DNA from: Bacillota bacterium
Lineage (GTDB): Bacteria; Bacillota; Clostridia; Christensenellales; Aristaeellaceae
Assembly: GCA_023411375.1 (NCBI GenBank)
Contig: JAEYOW010000041.1
Span: forward strand, 124,001 to 188,000
Reading direction: 5' to 3'
Length of the DNA stretch: 64,000 bases
Positions 48,068 through 56,138 of the stretch are shown here, piece after piece. The position numbers and the translations under genes are program-made. Position 1 is the stretch's first letter. Every line of letters starts with the position of its first letter. The notes below the pieces were generated by a model. It ran no database searches, was not told the DNA's origin, and worked only from the letters and a program-made list of their open reading frames with translations.

Positions 48068-49150
48068 CTATTCAATCCGCGCCGTAAAACGCAACAACGC
48101 TATATTCGGCGCGTTAAACAGCCTTCCCTTCATCGGATAAAAATCGCTGGATCCAACGCCACCGGATATGTACTGGTTGATGCTGTTTACGCGCTGCATG
48201 CCCACAAGCCCCTCGTCGGACGGGAACCAGCCCATTTCGGGCACATAAATCGCCCCCGCGCCCGGAAGCCGCCACTGCCCGCCGCAATAGTGCCCGGCAA
48301 GCAGCAGGTTGATGCTGCGGAAGTTAAACGGGGTTGACTGATCCGCCCATTCAATGCTGGTACGGATGTATTCCGCCGTCAGCGGCGCGTGGGTAACGGC
48401 GATCTGTAAATCCGTGCTCAGCATTACTTTGAGCGCCTCTGCCGTGCGCTCCATCGCGTCGAGCCGGTAGCAAAGCGCGCGGTAGGCGGCGCCGCCCTCA
48501 GCGTCGTACTGTTTGCCCTCGGCCTCCATGGTTTCCTTCTGCTTTTGAAGGCTGCCCAGCATGCCGCCTGCATCCACATCATAAAGGTATTCGGGCACAA
48601 ACCACGCGGTTTTTTTGCCGACCTGCTGGCTGACGGGCGCGTCCAGATAAACCGCGCCCGCCTTCTGCGCGGCTAGTACCCAATCGGCAAGCACCTCGGG
48701 CGTGCCGCGCGGCGTGGACAAAATCGGGGCAGGGTCGTCATCTCCGGCCACGAAGTAAATCGGCGCGGTCGCGTTGATCTGCGACAGCGTATGGATCAGC
48801 GAAAGCATGGGCTCATAATCGCCCGTTTTACCCACCATGTCGCCGCTCATCACAACGGCATGGTAGGTCTTTCCATACAGCAGGCTGCGCCAAATGTTTA
48901 AGTCGCTGCCTATCGCCGCGGCATGCAAGTCGCTTATGTGCAGCACCGTCAGGCCCTCGTACGCCTTGTCCAGGGCCATGACCGTCACCTTCTCGGTCCG
49001 AAGCTCCATCCTGTCGTTTGCCGCTGAATTGAATAAAATGGCCGCGGCTGCCACGGCCGCAATCAGTGCCACAATCGTGAACAGGCAGCCCAAATTGCCG
49101 CCTTTTTTCTGCTCGGGGGCAAAGATATAGGTATTTTTACGTTTCCCCAA
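48068..49150 (-). CDS. Membrane-anchored metallophosphoesterase
   Basis: A calcineurin-like phosphoesterase of 360 residues outside the membrane behind one N-terminal helix (CLFTIVALIAAVAAAAILF). Metal motifs: LHISDLHAAAI (DxH), VVMSGDMVGKTG (GDxx), VAGDDD in place of the usual GNHD/E, VTHAP and LLAGHYCG (GHxH changed to GHYCG). The substitutions at GNHD and GHxH are unusual and may change activity. I chose TTG 49150 because GGGGGGG lies just upstream and the predicted transcription start is near 49174; ATG 49168 would leave almost no leader. Confidence 0.8.
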   Translation of the reverse strand: MGKRKNTYIFAPEQKKGGNLGCLFTIVALIAAVAAAAILFNSAANDRMELRTEKVTVMALDKAYEGLTVLHISDLHAAAIGSDLNIWRSLLYGKTYHAVVMSGDMVGKTGDYEPMLSLIHTLSQINATAPIYFVAGDDDPAPILSTPRGTPEVLADWVLAAQKAGAVYLDAPVSQQVGKKTAWFVPEYLYDVDAGGMLGSLQKQKETMEAEGKQYDAEGGAAYRALCYRLDAMERTAEALKVMLSTDLQIAVTHAPLTAEYIRTSIEWADQSTPFNFRSINLLLAGHYCGGQWRLPGAGAIYVPEMGWFPSDEGLVGMQRVNSINQYISGGVGSSDFYPMKGRLFNAPNIALLRFTARIE

Positions 49151-49168
49151 GTCAATCCCCCCCAACAT

Positions 49169-49209
49169 ATTGTATATACAATCATAGGGGAGCGTATGGC
49201 ACAAGTCAA
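49169..49209 (-). promoter_or_regulatory. Promoter with HutC-like operator
   Basis: Minus strand TTGACT (49204-49209), 17-bp spacer, TATGAT (49181-49186), then the perfect 14-bp palindrome ATTGTATATACAAT (49169-49182) over the predicted start point. TGTATATACA is a typical HutC/GntR-family operator core. Confidence 0.75.
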
Positions 49210-49559
49210 CGGGGTATTTCTAAGCAAAAGATTGCTTTTTTCATGCCAAACCGCATGAATTCGACATCAAATCGATATACCTGTTTACAGATGATTTACA
49301 CCTGTAAACAAATGAACGCACAGTGAACGGTCTGTAAATTCGGCCACCCTTCCGGGTGTGCAAACGGGCTTTTTATGGTATACTGATTTTGTATATCATA
49401 TTGGCATGATTTGTCGGCGCGGGGCGAACGATTGTAGCCCCGCTCGACAGAATTCCCCCAAGGTTGTCATAGCGCTTGCCCCAACCGATGGTTTATGATG
49501 GGGACAAGCCCGCCGCGGCAGCCGCATGCCGCCTCGGGCGGCGGAACAGGAGTACCCCC
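49210..49559 (+). other. Intergenic leader of radA with hairpins
   Basis: 350 bp without a gene. It holds a 9-bp inverted repeat TGTTTACAG/CTGTAAACA near 49283-49312, a -10-like TATACT near 49379, and a strong hairpin TGTCG..GCGGGGC / GCCCCGC.CGACA at 49412-49449 that would lie in the radA leader. Confidence 0.5.
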
Positions 49560-50936
49560 TTGGCCAAGGAAAAAACCTGCTACGTGTGCGCTGCCTGCGG
49601 GTATGAAACGGCGCGCTGGCTGGGCTGCTGCCCGGACTGCGGCGAGTGGAACACCTTTGAGGAGCGCAAGGCCGCTTTGGCGGCGCCAAGCAAAACCGCT
49701 GAAAAGGCGGCGAAGTACCAAACCGCGAAAAAAAGCGAGATCCTTCCCCTGTCCGAGGTGGAGGAGCGCCAGGAGCCGCGCGCCACAACCGGCAACGAGG
49801 AGCTGGACCGCGTGCTGGGCGGCGGTCTGGTGACGGGCAGCGCCATCCTGATTGGCGGCGACCCCGGGATTGGCAAAAGCACTCTGCTTTTGCAAGTGGC
49901 CGGCAGCCTGAGCGAGCGTTGCCGCGTGCTGTATGTCAGCGGCGAAGAAAGCGCGCGCCAGATTAAAATGCGCGCCTCCCGCATCGGCGTCAGGCAGGAC
50001 AGGCTTTATGTGCTTGCTGAAAACGATGTGGAGAGCATTCTGGAGAAATGCGAGCGCATGCAGCCGGACGTGCTGGTCATCGACAGCATTCAGACCATGG
50101 TTTCGGAGGACAGCGCGAGCGCGCCGGGAAGTGTGTCGCAGGTAAGGCAGAGCGCTGGCGCGATCGTCCGCTACGCCAAGGAATCGGGCACGTCGGTCTT
50201 CATCGTCGGCCACGTGACCAAGGAGGGAAGCCTGGCCGGGCCGCGCATTCTGGAACATATGGTGGATGCGGTTTTGTACTTTGAGGGCGACCGGCAGCAT
50301 GAATACCGCCTGCTGCGCGCGGTCAAAAACCGCTTTGGCTCGGTCAACGAGCTGGGCGTATTCGAGATGCGCTCCGAGGGCATGGTGCCCGTGCCAAACC
50401 CAAGCGAAAGCCTGCTTTCGCAGCGCGCCAGGGGCGCGAGCGGAAGCGTGGTCTTTTGCACGCTTCAGGGCAGCCGTCCCATCCTGTGCGATTTACAGGC
50501 GCTGGCGGCGCGCTCGTTTTACACCGTGCCAAAGCGCACCGTGGGCGGCATGGATTCCGGCCGCGTGGCACTTTTGCTGGCTGTGATGGAAAAGCGCGCC
50601 GGTAAAAAACTGTTTGACCAGGACGTGTATATCAACGTCGCGGGCGGGCTCGCGCTCTCCGATCCGGCGGCGGATCTGGCCGTATGCGTGGCGGTCGCTT
50701 CCAGCCTGATGGGCTTTTCGCTCTCGGGCAACCTGAGCGTGATGGGCGAGGTGGGCCTCTGCGGCGAGGTGCGCCCCGTGGCGCAGGCGGAACGCCGCGT
50801 GGCCGAGTGCGTACGCCTCGGCTTTACGGAAATCCTGCTGCCCAAGCAGAACATGAAAAGCATCCGACCGATTGAGGGGGTACGAATGACAGGCGTGGAC
50901 ACGCTGATGCAGGCCCTCGCCGTGGTATCCGATTGA
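49560..50936 (+). CDS. radA: DNA repair protein RadA
   Basis: Recombination helper that drives branch migration with RecA. The 458 residues have the four-cysteine zinc finger (CYVCAACGYE...CCPDCGEWNTF), a RecA-like core with GGDPGIGKSTLLLQV (Walker A), the RadA motif KNRFGSVNELGVFEM, and a Lon-like C-terminal domain (YINVAGGLALSDPAADLAV). The start is TTG 49560, seven bases after AGGAG; codons before it are not conserved-looking. The PIN-TRAM gene follows in the same direction, as in many Firmicutes. Confidence 0.95.
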   Translation: MAKEKTCYVCAACGYETARWLGCCPDCGEWNTFEERKAALAAPSKTAEKAAKYQTAKKSEILPLSEVEERQEPRATTGNEELDRVLGGGLVTGSAILIGGDPGIGKSTLLLQVAGSLSERCRVLYVSGEESARQIKMRASRIGVRQDRLYVLAENDVESILEKCERMQPDVLVIDSIQTMVSEDSASAPGSVSQVRQSAGAIVRYAKESGTSVFIVGHVTKEGSLAGPRILEHMVDAVLYFEGDRQHEYRLLRAVKNRFGSVNELGVFEMRSEGMVPVPNPSESLLSQRARGASGSVVFCTLQGSRPILCDLQALAARSFYTVPKRTVGGMDSGRVALLLAVMEKRAGKKLFDQDVYINVAGGLALSDPAADLAVCVAVASSLMGFSLSGNLSVMGEVGLCGEVRPVAQAERRVAECVRLGFTEILLPKQNMKSIRPIEGVRMTGVDTLMQALAVVSD

Positions 50937-50979
50937 TCTTTATTCTCCCCACAACGATTTAAAGGCAGGTTATTGTGAT

Positions 50980-52170
50980 ATGATGAAAAACAAAACGCTG
51001 GAAAGGCTGATGCGTTTTTTGATCACCCTTTTGGGCGCCGGGCTGGGCGCGGCGCTTGCGGCGCTGATGCTGCCGCTTCTGTACCGCTGGCAGCCTGCGG
51101 CGATGGCGCGCGCCTACTCGCCGATCCTGCTGTACGTAGCCCTGTGCGCGGTTGGCGCGGCTGTCTGCTTCGCGCTTTCCACCGGCATTATCGCGCGCAC
51201 CATGAAGCTGATGACCGCCATTGAGCGCCGCTGGGATCTGATGCCCACGCAGCAGATCGTGCTGACCTCTATCGGGCTGATCATGGGCCTTGCCGTGGCG
51301 GCGCTGCTGACGCAGCTTATCCTTTCGGCCGGGGCCAGCCTGATCACCATCAGCTTTAGCGCGCTGGCGTATGTGGTGCTTGGCTATATCGGCATGCAGA
51401 TCGGCTTCAGGCGCTATCACGAGGGTAAATCCTCCCGGCGGCTGCGCCGGCACATGCGCAAGGGCGAGAGCGTGGGCGGCATCATGGATGAAGCGGCCCT
51501 GTTGCTCAGCGATGACGAGGAGGAGGATGAGACGGACGGCGACGACGGCATCACCACCGTGCCAAGAAAATTTCTGGACACCTCCGTCATCATCGACGGA
51601 CGTATTCTGGATATCGTCAAGACCGGCTTTCTGGAGGGGGATATCGTCATTCCGCAGTTTGTGTTGGCGGAGCTGAGACATATCGCGGACAGCGGCGACG
51701 GCCTTCGCCGCGCGCGCGGCAGGCGTGGGCTGGACGTGCTCAACAAGCTGCGCAAGGAACTGAAAAACCCCATTGTGGTGGACGAGACGGATTATCCGGA
51801 CATCGACGAGGTGGACGTGAAGCTGCTGCGCCTGTGCCGCGATAAAAACGGCACAGTGGTCACCAACGACTACAATCTGAACAAGGTCGCGGGCGTGACG
51901 GGCATCCGTGTGCTTAATATCAACGATCTGGCCAACGCGGTCAAGCCCATGCTGATGGCGGGCGAGGAGCTGAGCGTGCAGATTGTGCGCGAGGGCAAGG
52001 AGCCCGGGCAGGGCGTGGCGTACCTGGACGACGGTACCATGATCGTCGTGGAAAACGGACGCCGTTACGTGGGCGAAAACGTGGGCGTCGTGGTTACGAC
52101 GGTGTTGCAGACCAGCGCCGGGCGCATGATTTTCACTAAGCTGAAAAGCATGGACGAAAAGGCGGGTTGA
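50980..52170 (+). CDS. PIN-TRAM membrane protein (YacL-like)
   Basis: A 396-residue protein with four N-terminal helices, then an acidic linker (SDDEEEDETDGDDG), a PIN nuclease domain (KFLDTSVIIDGRILDIV, VLAELRHIADS, VVTNDYNLNKVAG) and a C-terminal TRAM domain for RNA binding (GYLDDGTMIVVENGRRYVG-like). Such YacL-type proteins are widespread in Firmicutes next to radA; the substrate is unknown. It begins at ATG 50980. A clean terminator follows. Confidence 0.9.
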   Translation: MMKNKTLERLMRFLITLLGAGLGAALAALMLPLLYRWQPAAMARAYSPILLYVALCAVGAAVCFALSTGIIARTMKLMTAIERRWDLMPTQQIVLTSIGLIMGLAVAALLTQLILSAGASLITISFSALAYVVLGYIGMQIGFRRYHEGKSSRRLRRHMRKGESVGGIMDEAALLLSDDEEEDETDGDDGITTVPRKFLDTSVIIDGRILDIVKTGFLEGDIVIPQFVLAELRHIADSGDGLRRARGRRGLDVLNKLRKELKNPIVVDETDYPDIDEVDVKLLRLCRDKNGTVVTNDYNLNKVAGVTGIRVLNINDLANAVKPMLMAGEELSVQIVREGKEPGQGVAYLDDGTMIVVENGRRYVGENVGVVVTTVLQTSAGRMIFTKLKSMDEKAG

Positions 52171-52216
52171 AAAAAGCGGGATCAGGGGGAGGGTTTTTAG
52201 GCCCGACCCAAAGTTT

Positions 52217-52248
52217 AATGCCGCAACGCATTGCGCTGCGGCATTTTT
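52217..52248 (+). terminator. Terminator after the PIN-TRAM gene
   Basis: 9-bp stem AATGCCGCA/TGCGGCATT followed by TTTTC. Confidence 0.88.
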
Positions 52249-52262
52249 CATGGATTTTTATT

Positions 52263-52805
52263 TTAAAGGATTCGGATATAGACGTCAAAAATGCCCGTCC
52301 ATAAGCCAACGGCCACGATCAGAAAAAGGATTCCGGTGATAAGCGAAATGATTTCAACGGCATGTCTGACCTTCTGTTTAAAAATACGTTTCAGAACTTG
52401 ATAAAGCGCAATGCCCAGCAAGCCGCCGATTCCATTCAAAATCACGTCATCAATATCGGCGGCGCCTACTTGGAGGATATACTGCGTAACCTCTATCGCC
52501 GCACTGGCCAGCAAGATATACAACAGGCTGCCCATCTGTTTTTTGTTTGGACGGAACAAGGCCAGATACACCCCCATGGGGATGAACAAAACCACATTAC
52601 CAATCACATTGCTTATCCCTAAAGGTTTATCATGAGACAGGTAGTCCGCAATCGTATGAAACGGTACCAGGTTAATCGTTCTCATTGAACTTGCTTTGCC
52701 AAAAAGCAGTATCAGCAAAATGATGATATACAGGCCCAATACGCCGTAAAGGATAAGCCGATGCCAAACCTGGTTGTTTTCTTGATTTCTCTTCAAACGC
52801 TTCAT
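52263..52805 (-). CDS. VanZ-family membrane protein
   Basis: A 180-residue protein with about five helices and the VanZ signature around INLVPFHTIADYL, then GNVVLFIPMGVYLALF. VanZ proteins affect teicoplanin and related cell-envelope sensitivity in some bacteria, but most homologues have no tested role. ATG 52805 follows GGGAGG seven bases upstream. No van resistance genes lie nearby. Confidence 0.88.
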   Translation of the reverse strand: MKRLKRNQENNQVWHRLILYGVLGLYIIILLILLFGKASSMRTINLVPFHTIADYLSHDKPLGISNVIGNVVLFIPMGVYLALFRPNKKQMGSLLYILLASAAIEVTQYILQVGAADIDDVILNGIGGLLGIALYQVLKRIFKQKVRHAVEIISLITGILFLIVAVGLWTGIFDVYIRIL

Positions 52806-52874
52806 CTCCAATCCTCCCAGGCTAAAAACAGCGCTTGACCTGGTCAGAAAAAAGGAAAATTAAACAAATTCCCA

Positions 52875-54146
52875 TTACCCCTCGACCTCTTCCCCAAGCC
52901 CAAGCCGCCACAGCCGCAGCGTCACAAGCGCGGCGATAATGGTCAACCCAAGGTTGAGAAGAAAGGGCCAGGCGCGGTTAAGCTCGGCAAGCATGCCGGC
53001 AACCGTGCTTAAGGGCGCGGTGATCAGCATGCACAGCGCGTAGAAAAAGCCGAGCATGCGCGCGCGCTCCTCGCGGTCGATGTTGAGCATCTGTAAGGAA
53101 GAACTCATCGGCTGGAGCATGGAAAGCGCCGTTGCCTCCAGCAGCACGGACAGCAGCACCAGCAGATACGCGTTTGCGGGCATGAAAAGCATTAAAAGCT
53201 GCTGGGCGGCCAGCATCACAAGCCCAAGCACGACCGGGTTTTTGAACCGGCGGATGTCCAGCCTTGGCACGAGCACAAAATAGCACGCGAGCATCAGCAG
53301 CGTTTTGAGCGTTGAAAAGATGGAAAGGTTCTCCGCCGCGATGCCGAGCTTTTCCGTAATCAGAAGCGGCCAGAAGGAATTATTGACGCTGGTGATACCC
53401 GAAAAGCACGCGATAAAGGCGATGGTGAGCATCGTGCGGCGGTCGCAAAGCATCCGCCTGAGCACCCTGCGGCTGTCCCAAAGGCGGCTCAGCAGGCCGA
53501 TATCCTTCGTTTCCGCCATACGCCGCAGGCCTACGGAGGTTTCCGTGGTGAAGAAATACAGCACAATAAACTTGGTGGTCATCATCACAAAGGTGAGGCC
53601 GTAAAGGAATCGCATGGTGGGCACGACGCTGTATTGCCTCACAAAAAAATAGGCGACCGGCGCTACGAAGCCCGCGATGTGCCCCGCGATGCTGGTAATG
53701 GAAAACATGTGAACCAGTTTATCGTTGGGCGCATCCTCAATCAGCAAAAGGCCCCAGGAGGTTTCCGTCACGCGCCACGCGCCGTTAAACAGCGACGCCG
53801 CGATAAACCACCGGAAATCCTGCGCGAACATCCACAACAGTGCGGGAACGCTCCAGCTTAGCACGTCAAAGATCAGCGTCGCCATGCGCCGTCCCAGCTT
53901 ATCCGTCAAAACGCCGCTGAGCAGCGACCACACCACCTGCGACCCAAGGAATACGGTGTTGGCCAGGCCGATCTGCGTTGGCGAAAGCCCAAGCGCCGCC
54001 ATGTAGACGGATACAAAGGGCATGTACAGGTTATAGGGAATGCCCCAGAGAGGCTCGGTGTACAGGCAGGCGCGCTGGTTGCCGCGAAGGCTCAGCAGCG
54101 TATCCATCATGGGGTTTTTGCGCAGGCGCGCGGCTAGTCGAGTCAT
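52875..54146 (-). CDS. Major facilitator superfamily transporter
   Basis: A 423-residue protein with 12 predicted helices. The A-like loop between helices 2 and 3 reads GVLTDKLGRRMATLIFD, the MFS signature. The N-terminal part has LYTEPLWGIPYNLYMPFVSVYMAALG. Substrate unknown; exporter-like in layout. ATG 54146 lies after an AAAGGA. It follows the ABC-F gene on the same strand with a 122-bp gap, so co-regulation is possible but not shown. Confidence 0.88.
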   Translation of the reverse strand: MTRLAARLRKNPMMDTLLSLRGNQRACLYTEPLWGIPYNLYMPFVSVYMAALGLSPTQIGLANTVFLGSQVVWSLLSGVLTDKLGRRMATLIFDVLSWSVPALLWMFAQDFRWFIAASLFNGAWRVTETSWGLLLIEDAPNDKLVHMFSITSIAGHIAGFVAPVAYFFVRQYSVVPTMRFLYGLTFVMMTTKFIVLYFFTTETSVGLRRMAETKDIGLLSRLWDSRRVLRRMLCDRRTMLTIAFIACFSGITSVNNSFWPLLITEKLGIAAENLSIFSTLKTLLMLACYFVLVPRLDIRRFKNPVVLGLVMLAAQQLLMLFMPANAYLLVLLSVLLEATALSMLQPMSSSLQMLNIDREERARMLGFFYALCMLITAPLSTVAGMLAELNRAWPFLLNLGLTIIAALVTLRLWRLGLGEEVEG

Positions 54147-54268
54147 CTGTCGTGCGCATCCTTTCGGTGAGGTACTGGTATCATAGCAGACGCAGCGCGC
54201 TTTGGCAATGGGCGCGCCGCGTTTTCCCTTTAAGCCCGTCCCCGCGCGGCTTTATGCCATCGCCGGAC

Positions 54269-55750
54269 CTATAGCCCGATGCTTTCGCGCGTTAAGACGT
54301 TATTCAGAAAGGTCTTATCGTGCTCCACCAGCAGCAGGGTCGGGCCGTACCCGCAAATCAGCTTTTCAACCTGTACGCGGCTCAGGACGTCGATATAGTT
54401 GAGCGGTTCGTCCCAAATGTACAGATGCGCGGGCGTACAGAGGCTGCGCGCCAGCAAGATTTTTTTCTTCTGCCCCTGGCTCAGCTCGCCCAAATCCTTC
54501 TCAAACTGCTCCCGCCCAAAATCCATGTTGCGAAGAATCGCCTTGAAAAGCGTTTCGTCCAGACCGTTTGATTGGATAAAGTTCCGCATATCGCCCGAAA
54601 GCCCGTCGGTTTCCTGCGGCACGTAGGAGATGCTCAGCCCGCTGGCCAGCCGCACGTCCCCCTCCAGCGCGTTTGACAGGCCGCACAGGGTTTTGAGCAC
54701 GCTGCTCTTGCCCGCGCCGTTGGCACCGGTAAGCGCCACGCGGTCGCCCTGGCGGATTTCGAAGCGGAGTCCCTCGCATACCGTGCGGCCGCCGTAGCAA
54801 ACGCGGCCGTCCGAGACGCTTACAAGCGTGCTTTTGGGATGCTTAAGCGTGCTTAGCTTGAGCACGCCCACCCTTTCGACATTGTGCAGCAGGCCGCTTT
54901 TTTCCTCAATGGCGCGCTGCTGGCGGCGCTGGGTGCTAAGCGAGCGCTTCATCATGGCGGCGCTCCTCGCGCCCACATAGCCGCGGTCCAGCGAGGCGAC
55001 CTCGCTTTCGGACACATGGTACTTGCCCTTTTCGACCTTGTCGCTCCATTCCGCCGTGCGCCGCGCGCTTTCTTCCAGCCGCCGGATATCGCGCTTTAAA
55101 GCCTCGTTGCGCGCAAGCTCATACTCGTTCTGCCGGTTGAGCTGCTCCTCCCAGGTATCGTAATCGCCCTGCTGCACCAGGATAGCATCCCGGTTGATGG
55201 AGAGGACATGATCGATACAGCGGTTGAGGAACGCCCGATCATGGCTGACGAGCAAAAAGCCGTCCTTCCTGCGCAAATAGTCGGCCACAAACTCGCGGCC
55301 GTGCACGTCCAGGTGATTGGTAGGCTCGTCGATCAGAGGGTATACGTCCTCCCGGGCGAACATCGCGCAAAGGAGCGCCTTGGTCTGCTCGCCCTTGCTG
55401 AGCGTTTCAAAGGGACGGTAAAGCGCGTCCTCCGTTACCCGGAGCTGATTGAGCTCGCGGACGAGCCGCCAGTCCGGCACGCCCGGCGCCGCAGCCTGAA
55501 GCACAAACAGCGTAAGCACGGACGGGTCCTCTACCGCATAGGGAAAGTACGCGGCGGGCAGGGGCAGGTCGATCGCCCCCTGATAGGGGTAAAGACCCAG
55601 CATCAGGCGCAGCAGCGTGGTTTTGCCGCGTCCGTTACGCCCCACCAGCCCCAGACGCCAGCGGGTGTCCAGATTAACGCTTGCGTTTGTAAAAACGGGC
55701 GTATAGCTGCCCTCGTAGGTAAATGAAAGGTTGCGGATTGAAAGCTGCAT
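54269..55750 (-). CDS. ABC-F ATPase, probable ribosome-protection protein
   Basis: A 493-residue soluble protein with two ABC domains in one chain and no membrane helices: GRNGRGKTTLLRLMLGL and GANGAGKSSVLKTLCGL (Walker A), LSKGEQTKALLCAMF and LSQGQKKKILLARSL (signatures), LIDEPTNHLD and IWDEPLNYID (Walker B). A charged linker of some 70 residues lies between them (RQNEYELARNEALKRDIRRL), as in Lsa/Vga/Msr-type antibiotic-resistance proteins that dislodge drugs from the ribosome. The start is ATG 55750 after AAAGGAGG. A 255-nt leader with a terminator precedes it. Confidence 0.88.
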   Translation of the reverse strand: MQLSIRNLSFTYEGSYTPVFTNASVNLDTRWRLGLVGRNGRGKTTLLRLMLGLYPYQGAIDLPLPAAYFPYAVEDPSVLTLFVLQAAAPGVPDWRLVRELNQLRVTEDALYRPFETLSKGEQTKALLCAMFAREDVYPLIDEPTNHLDVHGREFVADYLRRKDGFLLVSHDRAFLNRCIDHVLSINRDAILVQQGDYDTWEEQLNRQNEYELARNEALKRDIRRLEESARRTAEWSDKVEKGKYHVSESEVASLDRGYVGARSAAMMKRSLSTQRRQQRAIEEKSGLLHNVERVGVLKLSTLKHPKSTLVSVSDGRVCYGGRTVCEGLRFEIRQGDRVALTGANGAGKSSVLKTLCGLSNALEGDVRLASGLSISYVPQETDGLSGDMRNFIQSNGLDETLFKAILRNMDFGREQFEKDLGELSQGQKKKILLARSLCTPAHLYIWDEPLNYIDVLSRVQVEKLICGYGPTLLLVEHDKTFLNNVLTRESIGL

Positions 55751-55815
55751 AAAGGTTTGCCTCCTTTCGGCCACCGCCATAGGCGATCCGTAAACAGGGC
55801 AAGGCGAAAATACGC

Positions 55816-55864
55816 AACAAAAAACAGAGCCTTTCGGCTACGCTGTTCTGCCACGGCAAAGCAT
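55816..55864 (-). promoter_or_regulatory. Leader peptide and terminator ahead of the ABC-F gene
   Basis: Minus strand: an 8-codon frame MLCRGRTA (ATG 55864, TAG 55838) behind GGAAGGGG runs into a hairpin ACAG-AGCC-GAAA-GGCT-CTGT followed by TTTTTT (to 55816). This is the layout of ribosome-mediated attenuation, in which a drug-stalled ribosome on the leader prevents termination. Confidence 0.65.
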
Positions 55865-56011
55865 GCCCCTTCCCTATGGGAAGAAGAACCGCCCTGCGCC
55901 TTACCCAATCGGTTGAATGGGTGAATGGCAGAATTATTTGCGCATCCTTTCAGCTCCGTTTCAATATCAAAATCTTATCGCAAACGCGCGGCGATACCCG
56001 TTTGTGGAATT

Positions 56012-56040
56012 ATTGTAGCATGGCGGAAACGGGATGTCAA
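56012..56040 (-). promoter_or_regulatory. Promoter of the ABC-F gene
   Basis: Minus strand TTGACA, 17-bp spacer, TACAAT. Transcription would start near 56005, giving a leader of about 255 nt that contains the attenuator. Confidence 0.8.
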
Positions 56041-56044
56041 GGCA

Positions 56045-56087
56045 GACATCCGCAAAGCTTGCGGGCTTTGGGGATGTCTGGTATAAT
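56045..56087 (+). promoter_or_regulatory. Promoter of the M6 protease with overlapping dyad
   Basis: TTGCGG, 17-bp spacer, TATAAT (56059-56087). A dyad GACATCC..AAAGC / GCTTT..GGATGTC (56045-56078) surrounds the -35, suggesting an operator. It is divergent from the ABC-F promoter, 18 bp away. Confidence 0.65.
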
Positions 56088-56138
56088 CGGTTTCATAATG
56101 AATGTAAACCAGCGTCGGGAAGGGAGAACGCTTGCGCC

